Shown here in pieces: positions 34,240 to 42,538 of a stretch of DNA of 64,000 nucleotides. Location of the stretch: NCBI RefSeq assembly GCF_009649225.1, contig NZ_WJPP01000003.1, forward strand, positions 1-64,000, in the 5' to 3' direction. The position numbers and the translations under genes are program-made. The notes beneath the pieces are model-generated. The model had not been told where the DNA came from. It worked only from the letters and a program-made list of their open reading frames with translations, and did not search any database. How positions within the stretch are numbered: the first letter of the stretch is position 1; the number at the start of each line of letters is the position of its first letter. Source of the stretch: Spiribacter salilacus (GTDB lineage Bacteria > Pseudomonadota > Gammaproteobacteria > Nitrococcales > Nitrococcaceae).

Positions 34240-34928
34240 GCTTCTAGGGGGGTCGCAACTGCCTGCGTGTCAGCAAGCGTCATCGCATCCCCATTAGGGT
34301 ATTCCAGCTGCAGGCGTGGCGAGAACTCATCAAAGAAGCGATTAAACACCTCACCACCGACCGTACCGATCGCAAAGAGCGAGTCGTCTTCAGGATTATG
34401 CTCAAGCAAAATAGTGGCCAATGGCTGCCGAGCTGGGCCATTGATAACCGCAGCGCCACGCGCGGGGTCGTAACGGCTGTTTTCCGCACAACAAGTGATC
34501 AATCCAGCCGAGTGATTTTCACCATCGCGGGCCGGACGATAGCTGATGTAGCTTAGCGAGGGGGTGGGATGTGCCAATTTGTGCGCGCATATCGCCGAAT
34601 AAGCCACGACCGTTTGCCCCGGCCCTACGCCGCCTGGCCACTGATAGGGCTCGCCAGCCTCTGTTATTAGGCCGTCTACCGGCTCAACTGGCGTATTCAA
34701 ATTAATTAAAAATGCCGGAGTTGCCTTAAATGGATAGGCAAAAACCCATTGTTTACCGGCGCTCAGCGCACTGGCCTTGAGGGGCTGACCGTTATCGTTC
34801 ATCAGTTGAACACGCGGATAGCGACGCAGCGTTGCTGCCGCTTCGGACAAAGCATGCGGTAGACTCGCCGCTAAAGCGGCACAGCTAACACCCGCACCGC
34901 ATGCCTTTACAAAAGACCGACGCTTCAT
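34212..34928 (-). CDS. Tat-exported Rieske-like protein with an altered cluster motif
   Basis: Protein of 238 residues with a twin-arginine type N-terminus (MKRRSFVK followed by a hydrophobic stretch) and a Rieske-like domain. The first motif reads CAHK, giving Cys and His. The second reads TCCAENSRYDP where C-x-x-H would be expected; the fourth residue of CAEN is Asn (codon AAC, 34479-34481 on the opposite strand) and no His lies near. One of the four usual ligands of a 2Fe-2S Rieske cluster is therefore missing, and AAC is one base from CAC (His). It may bind a modified cluster or none. The gene is monocistronic and divergent from the glycosyltransferase gene. Confidence 0.75.
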   Translation of the reverse strand: MKRRSFVKACGAGVSCAALAASLPHALSEAAATLRRYPRVQLMNDNGQPLKASALSAGKQWVFAYPFKATPAFLINLNTPVEPVDGLITEAGEPYQWPGGVGPGQTVVAYSAICAHKLAHPTPSLSYISYRPARDGENHSAGLITCCAENSRYDPARGAAVINGPARQPLATILLEHNPEDDSLFAIGTVGGEVFNRFFDEFSPRLQLEYPNGDAMTLADTQAVATPLEAYCDNVMGC

Positions 34929-35011
34929 GGCTCGCTCCTTTTGTACTTTGTTGTTTTACTCGAGATTAGCCGGTTGAACGCATCAAGGGAAGACTCGTAG
35001 GAAAGACTCGC

Positions 35012-36073
35012 ATGACCACTTTGCCGCGCACATTGCTACTCTCAGCTTATCGAGCGGACAGTCATGCTTGGTGGGCCGACTGGCTTCAGCAGGCGCTAAC
35101 TGACCGACACTGGGAGGTACTTGAGCTACCCGGACGTTGGTTTAATTGGCGCATTCGAGGCAATCCGCTTTCTTGGCTTGATCAGATTGACAGTGCCGTA
35201 GACGGTGCTGATCAAGTGCTAGCCACGTCGATGGTGGATCTAGCAACGCTTCGCGGGCTCTGCCCATCTTTAGCGCAACTCCCTACCCTGCTCTATTTTC
35301 ATGAAAATCAATTTGCCTATCCGCAAACCGCCCAACAACAGGGCTCCATCGAGCCGCAAATGATTCAGCTTTACGCGGGGCTTGCGGCCGATCGACTGCT
35401 ATTTAACTCTGCATGGAATCAGCAAAGCTATTTAGATGGCGTTGAGCAATTACTGGCTCGTTTTCCTGACGAAGTGCCAACAGGTATCCCGGCACGTCTT
35501 GCTGCGCGCTGCTCCGTTATACCTGTTCCAATCGAAAACTTACGGCCAGCCGATGGCGCGCAACCCCGTGATCAGAAACTCATTGTGTGGAACCACCGGT
35601 GGGAGCACGACAAAGCACCAGAGCGGTTTGCAAAGGCGTTATTCGCCTTGGCTGATCAGGGCGTTGAATTTAGGCTTGCCCTGCTGGGGCCACGCCCAAA
35701 AGCCAAGCCGCCCGCACTTGAGTCCATCGAAGCACGACTAGGGGAGTGCATTGTTGCCAATGAACGGCTGCCAAGAGCTGAGTATGTTGCGCTGCTGCAA
35801 CGCGCAGGCATTGTCATTAGCACTGCAGAGCACGAATTTCAGGGGCTAGCCATGCTTGAGGCGGTTAGTGCCGGGGCAACCCCGCTGGCGCCGGATCATT
35901 TGGTTTACCCAAGCCAGTATCCTGCGCATTGCCTCTACCCCGCTAGGGACGATGCCGCGCTGGCCGATCGACTCAAGCAGTGGCTGTGCAATGGGCCGCC
36001 GCCCGCGCCGTCGGTTAGCGCTTGGTTGGCTGAGCCTCTGACGGCGCAATGGGCAGCCGCGCTCCAGATTTAA
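35012..36073 (+). CDS. DUF3524 glycosyltransferase, tRNA-queuosine mannosyltransferase-like
   Basis: GT4-type enzyme of 353 residues. The N-terminal [15 protein letters not shown] and [18 protein letters not shown], then [24 protein letters not shown] and [13 protein letters not shown] are strongly characteristic of the DUF3524/GTDC1 group, which includes the enzyme adding mannose to queuosine in tRNA-Asp. The C-terminal [21 protein letters not shown] is the nucleotide-sugar site. Activity of bacterial members is inferred. Its 3' end overlaps the convergent Lrp gene by 59 bases. Confidence 0.85.
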   Translation: MTTLPRTLLLSAYRADSHAWWADWLQQALTDRHWEVLELPGRWFNWRIRGNPLSWLDQIDSAVDGADQVLATSMVDLATLRGLCPSLAQLPTLLYFHENQFAYPQTAQQQGSIEPQMIQLYAGLAADRLLFNSAWNQQSYLDGVEQLLARFPDEVPTGIPARLAARCSVIPVPIENLRPADGAQPRDQKLIVWNHRWEHDKAPERFAKALFALADQGVEFRLALLGPRPKAKPPALESIEARLGECIVANERLPRAEYVALLQRAGIVISTAEHEFQGLAMLEAVSAGATPLAPDHLVYPSQYPAHCLYPARDDAALADRLKQWLCNGPPPAPSVSAWLAEPLTAQWAAALQI

Positions 36074-36512
36074 TCACCTTGAGCGCCAAGCTCGATTGAA
36101 TATTGGCCACTCCCTCAATCTTCGCTAGCCGATCAACGATCAGTCGCTCCAACGCATTGACATCGGCCACTAGCACGCGCAACAAATAATCTGACTGACC
36201 GGTCATCAGATAACACTCCATCACCTCGGGCAGGGCGCGAACCGACGATTCAAAATCTTCTAAGGCGTTACGCACCTGCCGATCAAGGCTCACATGAATA
36301 AACACATTCACATTCAAACCCAGCGCCTCTGGCGAAAGCACGGCGGTGTAACGATCGATAACTCCCGACTCTTCAAGCGCGCGCACACGACTCAAACAAG
36401 GTGAAGGCGTTAGGTTAACCCGCTTGGCCAGCTCTACATTCGTAATGCGAGAATTATCCTGTAACTCGTTTAAAATACGTATATCTGCCTTATCAAGGTT
36501 AAATTTCAGCAT
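36015..36512 (-). CDS. Lrp/AsnC family transcriptional regulator
   Basis: Regulator of 165 residues: N-terminal HTH ([37 protein letters not shown]) and C-terminal RAM effector domain ([27 protein letters not shown]). It is divergent from the AceE-type E1 gene with 44 bases between them. This matches the mdeR-mdeB pair of Pseudomonas putida methionine catabolism, so control by an amino acid or 2-oxo acid is likely. The basic C-terminal tail lies in the overlap with the glycosyltransferase gene. Confidence 0.9.
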   Translation of the reverse strand: MLKFNLDKADIRILNELQDNSRITNVELAKRVNLTPSPCLSRVRALEESGVIDRYTAVLSPEALGLNVNVFIHVSLDRQVRNALEDFESSVRALPEVMECYLMTGQSDYLLRVLVADVNALERLIVDRLAKIEGVANIQSSLALKVIKSGARLPIAPSEAQPTKR

Positions 36513-36556
36513 AATATTCTGTTAAAACCTCACTTCACCCTCTAAATAAGAAGCAT

Positions 36557-39169
36557 ATGCCAGATGAGATGGCCTACGCTAGGGGGATGATTAATGAGGA
36601 CAGGCACTTTTTTGACTCCGATCTCGACCCCACCGAAACGCAGGAGTGGGTGGAGGCGCTCGAGGCTGTTGTGGCGGCCGATGGAGGGTCGCGGGCCAGG
36701 CATTTAATTGAGGCGCTAGTCGGCGCTGCCGGGCGGATGGGTGTTGACCCAGGGTTGCCGTTAACCACCCCATACCGCAACACGATCAACCCTCAGGACC
36801 AGCCGCCTTTTACGGGCGACATCACTATCGAAGAACGCCTTAGCGCCATTATTCGCTGGAATGCGCTGGCGATGGTGGTTCGGGCAAATCGCCAAGACCC
36901 AAGCTTAGGCGGACATATCGCCAGCTATGCCTCGGCCGCCGATCTGTTTGAGGTCGGCTTTAACCATTGCTTTCGTGCCAGCATTAACGACGGCCCGGGG
37001 GATTTGGTATTCCTGCAACCGCATTCAGCCCCCGGCGTTTATGCGCGCGCTTTTTTAGAAGGGCGCCTTAGCGAGTCTCAGCTTGATCACTACCGTCGCG
37101 AAGTTAACGGTGGGGGGCTGTCCTCTTATCCACACCCCTGGCTCATGCCGGATTTTTGGCAATTCCCCACCGGCTCAATGGGGCTTGGCCCCTTACAAGC
37201 GGTCTATCAAGCCCGATTTATGCGCTATTTGGCAGCCCGAGGGCTAGCGGGTGATAAAGCAAATAGTGGGGACAGGCATGTTTGGGGCATCTTCGGCGAT
37301 GGTGAGATGGATGAGCCTGAAAGCTTGGGTGCGCTTGGGCTTGCGGCGCGTGAGGGGCTGGATAACCTCACGTTTGTTATTAATTGTAATTTGCAGCGAC
37401 TGGATGGGCCGGTGCGCGGCAATGGCAAAATCATTCAAGAGCTTGAGGGGCTATTTCGTGGCGCCGGCTGGAATGTGATTAAGGTGCTATGGGGTTCTGA
37501 TTGGGATGCCCTTTTTGCCCGCGATAATGAGGGCGTTCTCACCGAGTACCTGGATAAAACGCTGGATGGCGATTTTCAAACGCTTGCTGCCACCGATGGG
37601 CAATTTAATCGCGAGCACTTTTTTGCCAGAGACCCACGCTTGCAGGCACTGGTTGCGCATATGACGGACGACCAAATCGACCGGCTTCGCCGCGGCGGTC
37701 ATGACCCAATTAAAATCAGCGCCGCTTACCTGCAGTCGATGCAACGCAATGGCCGGCCCACCGTAATCTTGGCAAAAACCAAAAAAGGCTACGGCATGGG
37801 GCATTGGGGCCAAGGCACCATGACCAGTCATCAGCAAAAAAAACTGGACGAAGAAGCCCTGCTGGCATTTCGCGATCGCTTTAACCTACCGCTTGATGAT
37901 GACGCGGTGAAAGCGCTGCAGTTCTACCGCCCACCCGCTGACAGCCCCGAGATGCAGTATCTGCACCATCGCCGTGAGCAATTAGGCGGATACTTGCCCG
38001 CACGCCAGCAAACCGCTGAACCGATTGCCATTCCACCGCTGGAGAAATATGGCGCATTTGCTCTGCAAGCAACCGAACGCGCGCTTTCCACCACCATGGT
38101 ATGGGCGCGACTGCTAAGCGGCCTGCTGCGCGATAACGAACTTGGCCCGCGCATCGTGCCCATCGTTGCAGACGAAGCACGCACATTTGGGATTGCCAAC
38201 CTGTTTCGTCAAATCGGCATCTATAACCCACAAGGGCAGCAATACCAGCCGCAAGACGCTGACTCCATGCTGACCTATCGTGAAGATGCGCAAGGGCAGC
38301 TGCTTGAAGAAGGCATTTCAGAAGCCGGCGCGATGGCCTCTTGGATTGCGGCGGGCACGGCCTATAGCGCCCATGGCACGGCAATGCTGCCCATGTACAT
38401 CTATTATTCGATGTTCGGCTTTCAGCGCATTGGCGACTTAATATGGGCAGCAGCAGAACAACGTGCGCGGGGCTTTTTACTCGGGGCAACCGCTGGGCGC
38501 ACCACCCTAAATGGGGAAGGACTGCAGCACCAAGACGGCAGCAGCCATGTATTCATGGCAACCATCCCCAATTGCCGAAGCTGGGACCCTGCGTTTGCTT
38601 ATGAGGTTGCCACAATCATGGATCGGGGCATGCGTGAAATGCTGATCGAGCAGCGCGATGTCTTTTACTATCTCACCGTGATGAACGAAGCCTACCCGCA
38701 GCCCGCATTGCCCGATCATGTGCAACCTGAAGATATATTGAGCGGCCTTTACTGCTATCGCAAAACAACAACTGGCAAAAGCAAACCACAAGTTCGCCTA
38801 ATTGGCTCTGGCACCATTTTACTTGAGGTGATTAAAGCCGCCGAAAAGCTTGCGGCAATGGGAATTGCCGCAGAAGTCTGGAGCGCAACAAGCTATAGCG
38901 AAGTTGAGCGTGACGCTCAGGCCTGCCGCAAAGCCGGCACACCCGAAAAAAGCCGCATCAGCAACTGCCTGAGCGGCGATATTCCGATTGTTGCTGCCAG
39001 CGATTATGTGTCGGCTTGGCCTGCCCGCATGGCGCCGTATTTAGACGCTACTTTTACCGTGCTAGGCACCGATGATTTTGGTCGATCAGATAGTCGCGAA
39101 GCGCTGCGCGCCTATTTCGGCGTGGATAGCGAATCCATCGTTAAAGCAGCTCAGTCAGCTTTGTGCTGA
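36557..39169 (+). CDS. aceE: Homodimeric 2-oxoacid dehydrogenase E1 (AceE/MdeB-like)
   Basis: Thiamine-diphosphate enzyme of 870 residues that decarboxylates pyruvate or 2-oxobutyrate and passes the acyl group to an E2. GDGEMDEPES and NLTFVINCNLQRLDGPVRGN are the ThDP-binding region, and EGISEAGAMASWIAAGTAY and LNGEGLQHQDGSSH mark the C-terminal half. No E2 or E3 gene lies nearby, unlike an aceEF operon, and the divergent Lrp gene resembles the mdeR-mdeB arrangement. The start is uncertain: ATG 36557, or ATG 36587 nearer the conserved region. GGACAGGCA occurs twice in it (36598, 37270). It overlaps mscS at the 3' end by 19 bases. Confidence 0.9.
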   Translation: MPDEMAYARGMINEDRHFFDSDLDPTETQEWVEALEAVVAADGGSRARHLIEALVGAAGRMGVDPGLPLTTPYRNTINPQDQPPFTGDITIEERLSAIIRWNALAMVVRANRQDPSLGGHIASYASAADLFEVGFNHCFRASINDGPGDLVFLQPHSAPGVYARAFLEGRLSESQLDHYRREVNGGGLSSYPHPWLMPDFWQFPTGSMGLGPLQAVYQARFMRYLAARGLAGDKANSGDRHVWGIFGDGEMDEPESLGALGLAAREGLDNLTFVINCNLQRLDGPVRGNGKIIQELEGLFRGAGWNVIKVLWGSDWDALFARDNEGVLTEYLDKTLDGDFQTLAATDGQFNREHFFARDPRLQALVAHMTDDQIDRLRRGGHDPIKISAAYLQSMQRNGRPTVILAKTKKGYGMGHWGQGTMTSHQQKKLDEEALLAFRDRFNLPLDDDAVKALQFYRPPADSPEMQYLHHRREQLGGYLPARQQTAEPIAIPPLEKYGAFALQATERALSTTMVWARLLSGLLRDNELGPRIVPIVADEARTFGIANLFRQIGIYNPQGQQYQPQDADSMLTYREDAQGQLLEEGISEAGAMASWIAAGTAYSAHGTAMLPMYIYYSMFGFQRIGDLIWAAAEQRARGFLLGATAGRTTLNGEGLQHQDGSSHVFMATIPNCRSWDPAFAYEVATIMDRGMREMLIEQRDVFYYLTVMNEAYPQPALPDHVQPEDILSGLYCYRKTTTGKSKPQVRLIGSGTILLEVIKAAEKLAAMGIAAEVWSATSYSEVERDAQACRKAGTPEKSRISNCLSGDIPIVAASDYVSAWPARMAPYLDATFTVLGTDDFGRSDSREALRAYFGVDSESIVKAAQSALC

Positions 39170-39972
39170 TAAACATGCACATCGCGCTGCGGATAAGGAA
39201 TGGCGATACCTGCGTCATCCAAACAACGCTTCGTGCCTTCTACCAAGTCCCAGTAAACCGGCCACTGATCATCGGTTTTGACCCACACCCGCAACGTCCA
39301 CTCGACGGCTGAGTCTCCATGAGCGCTCATGCGCACGAAAGGTTCCGGGTCAGCAAGAATCCGCTTGTCGCTCTTAATGTAATCATTAAGCACTCGACTA
39401 ACTTCCTCTGCCGGTGCGTCATAACCCACGCTAACGGTTAAATCGACACGCCGCGTTGGGTGCGCTGAGTAATTAATGATGGTGCCATTCATCATTTGGC
39501 TATTTGGAATGATGATGCGCCGATTATCAGGCGTGTTTAAAACCGTCGTAAACAACTGCAACTCATCGACCGTGCCTGAAACACCCGCGCCCTCGATGTA
39601 ATCGCCCATGCGATAGGGGCGAAGACTAAGCAACAACACGCCGGCTGCAAAGTTTGACAAAGACCCCTGCAGCGCAAGCCCCACTGCCAAGCCGGCAGCA
39701 CCCAGGATGGCCAGTAAAGAAGTGGTTTGAACACCAAGCTGATTGATTGCTGCCAGCAGCGCAGCCACCAGCACTAAAATTCCCACAACGGAACCGGCAA
39801 AACGAACCACCAGAGGGTCAGCCCCTAGACGCTCCATCCCACGGGTGGTGAGCTTACGGCCTAGCCGTGATAACCACCGCCCAACAATGAGAATGACAAT
39901 GGCAATGGCGAGATCGATCGAAAACCCGATCGCCAAGGTTTGAAGTTGTTGCAAAAGTTCAAGATGTTCCAT
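39151..39972 (-). CDS. mscS: Small-conductance mechanosensitive channel (MscS family)
   Basis: Membrane channel of 273 residues that opens on membrane tension to release solutes after osmotic downshock. It has three N-terminal hydrophobic segments; the pore helix region ILGAAGLAVGLALQGSLSNFAAG is the MscS signature, followed by the beta domain (RPYRMGDYIE, DNRRIIIPNSQMMNGTIINYS). The length matches E. coli MscS (286). It is monocistronic and convergent with aceE. With a BCCT carrier in the window it fits a cell that handles osmotic change. Confidence 0.93.
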   Translation of the reverse strand: MEHLELLQQLQTLAIGFSIDLAIAIVILIVGRWLSRLGRKLTTRGMERLGADPLVVRFAGSVVGILVLVAALLAAINQLGVQTTSLLAILGAAGLAVGLALQGSLSNFAAGVLLLSLRPYRMGDYIEGAGVSGTVDELQLFTTVLNTPDNRRIIIPNSQMMNGTIINYSAHPTRRVDLTVSVGYDAPAEEVSRVLNDYIKSDKRILADPEPFVRMSAHGDSAVEWTLRVWVKTDDQWPVYWDLVEGTKRCLDDAGIAIPYPQRDVHVYQHKAD

Positions 39973-40024
39973 GCGGCGATTCGACCACTATCCCGCGCAG
40001 CCTGCAACCCCAAAAACGCGGTAT

Positions 40025-40834
40025 TCAGGCAGTTTCAGCTAATCGGTTTGCCTGCCAATCTAACAAAGGCGCCACATGGTTAAAGGTATTCAGGTGGAAG
40101 CCGCACACCGGTGGGGCACCCGGCTCAACCAGCGCATCGAGCAACGGATCGATCAAATGATCTGGCGCATACGCGCCATTCCACAGCTGTCGGGTAATGC
40201 CCTGATTGCGCTTTAACACTCGCAAAGAACTGCCAATACCAATCTTTAACGAAATGCTCAATAAACGCCGTGGGTCCATCACCCCAGGCAAACCAATCCA
40301 CGCGGGTAAACCGATGCCCCTTTGGTGGATGTCCGTTAACCATTGCAGGATGGGTGCAGAGTCAAAACACAGCTGAGTGACCAAATAATCGGCGTAAGGC
40401 CGTTTGGCAATTAACGCGGCCTCTAAGGCGTCATTGCTAATCTCGGCATGCCCCTCGGGGTAACCCGTTACACCAATGCGGGCCGGCCGCAGTGGGCTTG
40501 CCGCCATCGCCTCTAGCAAAGGAACCGCCCCGTTAAAAACACCCACCGGTGCGGGCGCATCACCACCCACCACAAACACCTCGTTAAGTGAATGCTGCGC
40601 TAAGGTTTGCAGTATCAATTCAAGATGAGATTCATCGCGAACTAGCCGTGAGGCGATATGCGGAATCGCAACATACCCGCGCTTGGCCAGCTCAACGCTC
40701 GCCTCAAGCGTGCGCTCAATGCCATGCTTGGGCGAGCAAGTCACCGTAATCGTGGCGCCTGCCGGCAGTCGCTCTGCTTCCTCCAGCATGCCGCGAATGG
40801 GAATTAGCTCGTAGCGTGGCGCTGCTAGTGTCAT
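40025..40834 (-). CDS. Methylenetetrahydrofolate reductase family protein (copy 2)
   Basis: MetF-like protein of 269 residues. RYELIPI keeps the catalytic Glu (E9), VVGGDAPAPVG has the conserved Asp (D92), and GVTGYPEGHAEIS is the expected loop. It is clearly diverged from copy 1 at 17.5 kb and from the FEFFPP-type biosynthetic enzyme. It is divergent from the soxBDAG operon with 182 bases between, so it probably links the methyl- and methylene-THF pools during sarcosine breakdown. Direction of the reaction is not determinable from sequence. Confidence 0.82.
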   Translation of the reverse strand: MTLAAPRYELIPIRGMLEEAERLPAGATITVTCSPKHGIERTLEASVELAKRGYVAIPHIASRLVRDESHLELILQTLAQHSLNEVFVVGGDAPAPVGVFNGAVPLLEAMAASPLRPARIGVTGYPEGHAEISNDALEAALIAKRPYADYLVTQLCFDSAPILQWLTDIHQRGIGLPAWIGLPGVMDPRRLLSISLKIGIGSSLRVLKRNQGITRQLWNGAYAPDHLIDPLLDALVEPGAPPVCGFHLNTFNHVAPLLDWQANRLAETA

Positions 40835-41016
40835 CTGACCTTGCTCCTTACCGTGATGACCATTACTGCAGGCTAGCCGGACTTGCCCTAATGAAGGCGA
40901 CTGTAAGCGACGGCAAATTGTGCTGGAGCGTCAACTCGCGGCAGACTGTCGTGAGGAGATAAGTTGAGGTCGTCTTGACAATAACCCCCTGACCGCCCTC
41001 GACTAACGTGCAAGGT

Positions 41017-42267
41017 ATGCAGAACTATTCAATTTTTAATTTGGCGCGACACGCTCTCGGTGGCCATCGTGGTTGGAAGCCCGCCTGGCGCGAAGCCACA
41101 CCCAAGCCGCGGTATAAAGTCATCATTGTGGGTGGTGGTGGCCATGGCCTCGCCACGGCGTATTACCTTGCCAAAGTTCACGGCATTCGTGATGTGGCCG
41201 TGTTAGAGAAAGGCTGGATTGGCGGGGGTAACACCGGGCGCAACACCACCATTGTGCGCTCCAATTATTTGTGGGATGCCTCAGCGGCGCTGTATGAAAA
41301 GTCGCTCCAGCTGTGGGAAGGCTTATCTCAGGACATCAACTACAACGTGATGTTCTCGCAGCGTGGCGTGCTGAATCTTGGGCATAACCTACAAGACATG
41401 CGTGACATTCGCCGCCGAGTGAACGCCAATCAGCTCAACGGCGTAGACGGAGAAGTCTTGGATACGGCTGGCGTGAAGCGGCTGGTGCCATTCATTAACA
41501 CATCGCCCGATATTCGCTATCCAGTGCTAGGGGCTTCTTGGCAGCCGCGCGCCGGCATTGCCCGGCATGATGCTGTGGCCTGGGGTTATGCACGGGCCGC
41601 CGATAGTTTAGGCGTGGATATTATCGAAAACTGCGAGGTCACCGGCGTTCGCCGCGACAACGGCAAGGTCACTGGCGTTGAGACCACGCGTGGAGTCATC
41701 GAAGCGGATCGCGTTGGCGTGGTGGTAGCAGGACATGCCGGGGTACTGGCGGAGATGGCGGGCTTTCGCTTACCCATCGAAAGTCACCCGCTGCAGGCAT
41801 TGGTCTCAGAGCCGCTCAAACCCATTTTAGACACCGTGGTGATGTCGAACGCCATTCATGTGTATGTCAGCCAGTCTGATAAAGGTGAGCTTGTCATTGG
41901 TGCCGGCGTAGATAGCTATACTGGCTATGGTCAACGAGGCAGCTTTCAGACAATGGAACACTTTTTGTCTGCCCTCATCGAGCTATACCCCATCTTTAGC
42001 AGACTGCGGATGCTTCGGCACTGGGGTGGCATTGTAGATACCGCCCCTGATGCTAGCCCCATTATCAGTAGCACGCCGGTGGATGGACTCTTTTTTAATG
42101 TGGGCTGGGGCACGGGTGGCTTTAAGGCCACGCCCGGATCTGGCTGGGTGTTTGCACACACGCTGGCCACCGGCACGCCTCATGAAATTAACGCACCGTT
42201 CTCTCTTGAGCGCTTCCACAGTGGGGCGCTTGTGGATGAACACGGTGCCGCAGCGGTGGCACATTGA
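41017..42267 (+). CDS. soxB: Sarcosine oxidase subunit beta
   Basis: Flavoprotein of 416 residues, the subunit that oxidises sarcosine. It has the N-terminal FAD fold [19 protein letters not shown], then [16 protein letters not shown]. The histidine in [16 protein letters not shown] (about residue 184) is the covalent FMN attachment site of heterotetrameric enzymes. The C-terminal [20 protein letters not shown] is also typical. ATG 41017 was chosen; GTG 41008 is the alternative. First gene of soxBDAG. Methylene from the substrate goes to THF on SoxA. Confidence 0.95.
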   Translation: MQNYSIFNLARHALGGHRGWKPAWREATPKPRYKVIIVGGGGHGLATAYYLAKVHGIRDVAVLEKGWIGGGNTGRNTTIVRSNYLWDASAALYEKSLQLWEGLSQDINYNVMFSQRGVLNLGHNLQDMRDIRRRVNANQLNGVDGEVLDTAGVKRLVPFINTSPDIRYPVLGASWQPRAGIARHDAVAWGYARAADSLGVDIIENCEVTGVRRDNGKVTGVETTRGVIEADRVGVVVAGHAGVLAEMAGFRLPIESHPLQALVSEPLKPILDTVVMSNAIHVYVSQSDKGELVIGAGVDSYTGYGQRGSFQTMEHFLSALIELYPIFSRLRMLRHWGGIVDTAPDASPIISSTPVDGLFFNVGWGTGGFKATPGSGWVFAHTLATGTPHEINAPFSLERFHSGALVDEHGAAAVAH

Positions 42268-42268
42268 T

Positions 42269-42538
42269 ATGTTAATGATCACATGCCCGTGGTGCGGGCC
42301 ACGCGATGAAAGCGAGTTCACCTACGGTGGTGAGGCCAACATTGAAAGACCCACCGACCCAGAGGCATTGGATGATGCCGCCTGGGCCGATTATCTGTTT
42401 ATGCGCAGCAACCCCAAAGGCTGGCACGAGGAGCAATGGTGTCATGCCCACGGTTGTCGGCGTTGGTTTAAAGCAGAGCGGCATACGGTTAGTTACGCCA
42501 TTCGTCGCACCTGGCCAATGGATGAGGAGTCGTCATGA
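42269..42538 (+). CDS. soxD: Sarcosine oxidase subunit delta
   Basis: Small zinc-binding subunit of 89 residues. CPWCGPRDESEFTYGGEA and the later CHAHGCRRWF supply Cys/His zinc ligands, as in known SoxD. The ATG at 42269 begins one base after the soxB stop; ATG 42275 is an alternative start. The stop overlaps soxA (ATGA). Length and position between soxB and soxA are canonical. Confidence 0.95.
   Translation: MLMITCPWCGPRDESEFTYGGEANIERPTDPEALDDAAWADYLFMRSNPKGWHEEQWCHAHGCRRWFKAERHTVSYAIRRTWPMDEESS

Noticed and set aside
37881-38489. 202-codon open frame opposite aceE
   Set aside because: It is antisense to strongly conserved E1 sequence, Arg/Ala-rich with no domain or Shine-Dalgarno. It is a coding shadow.
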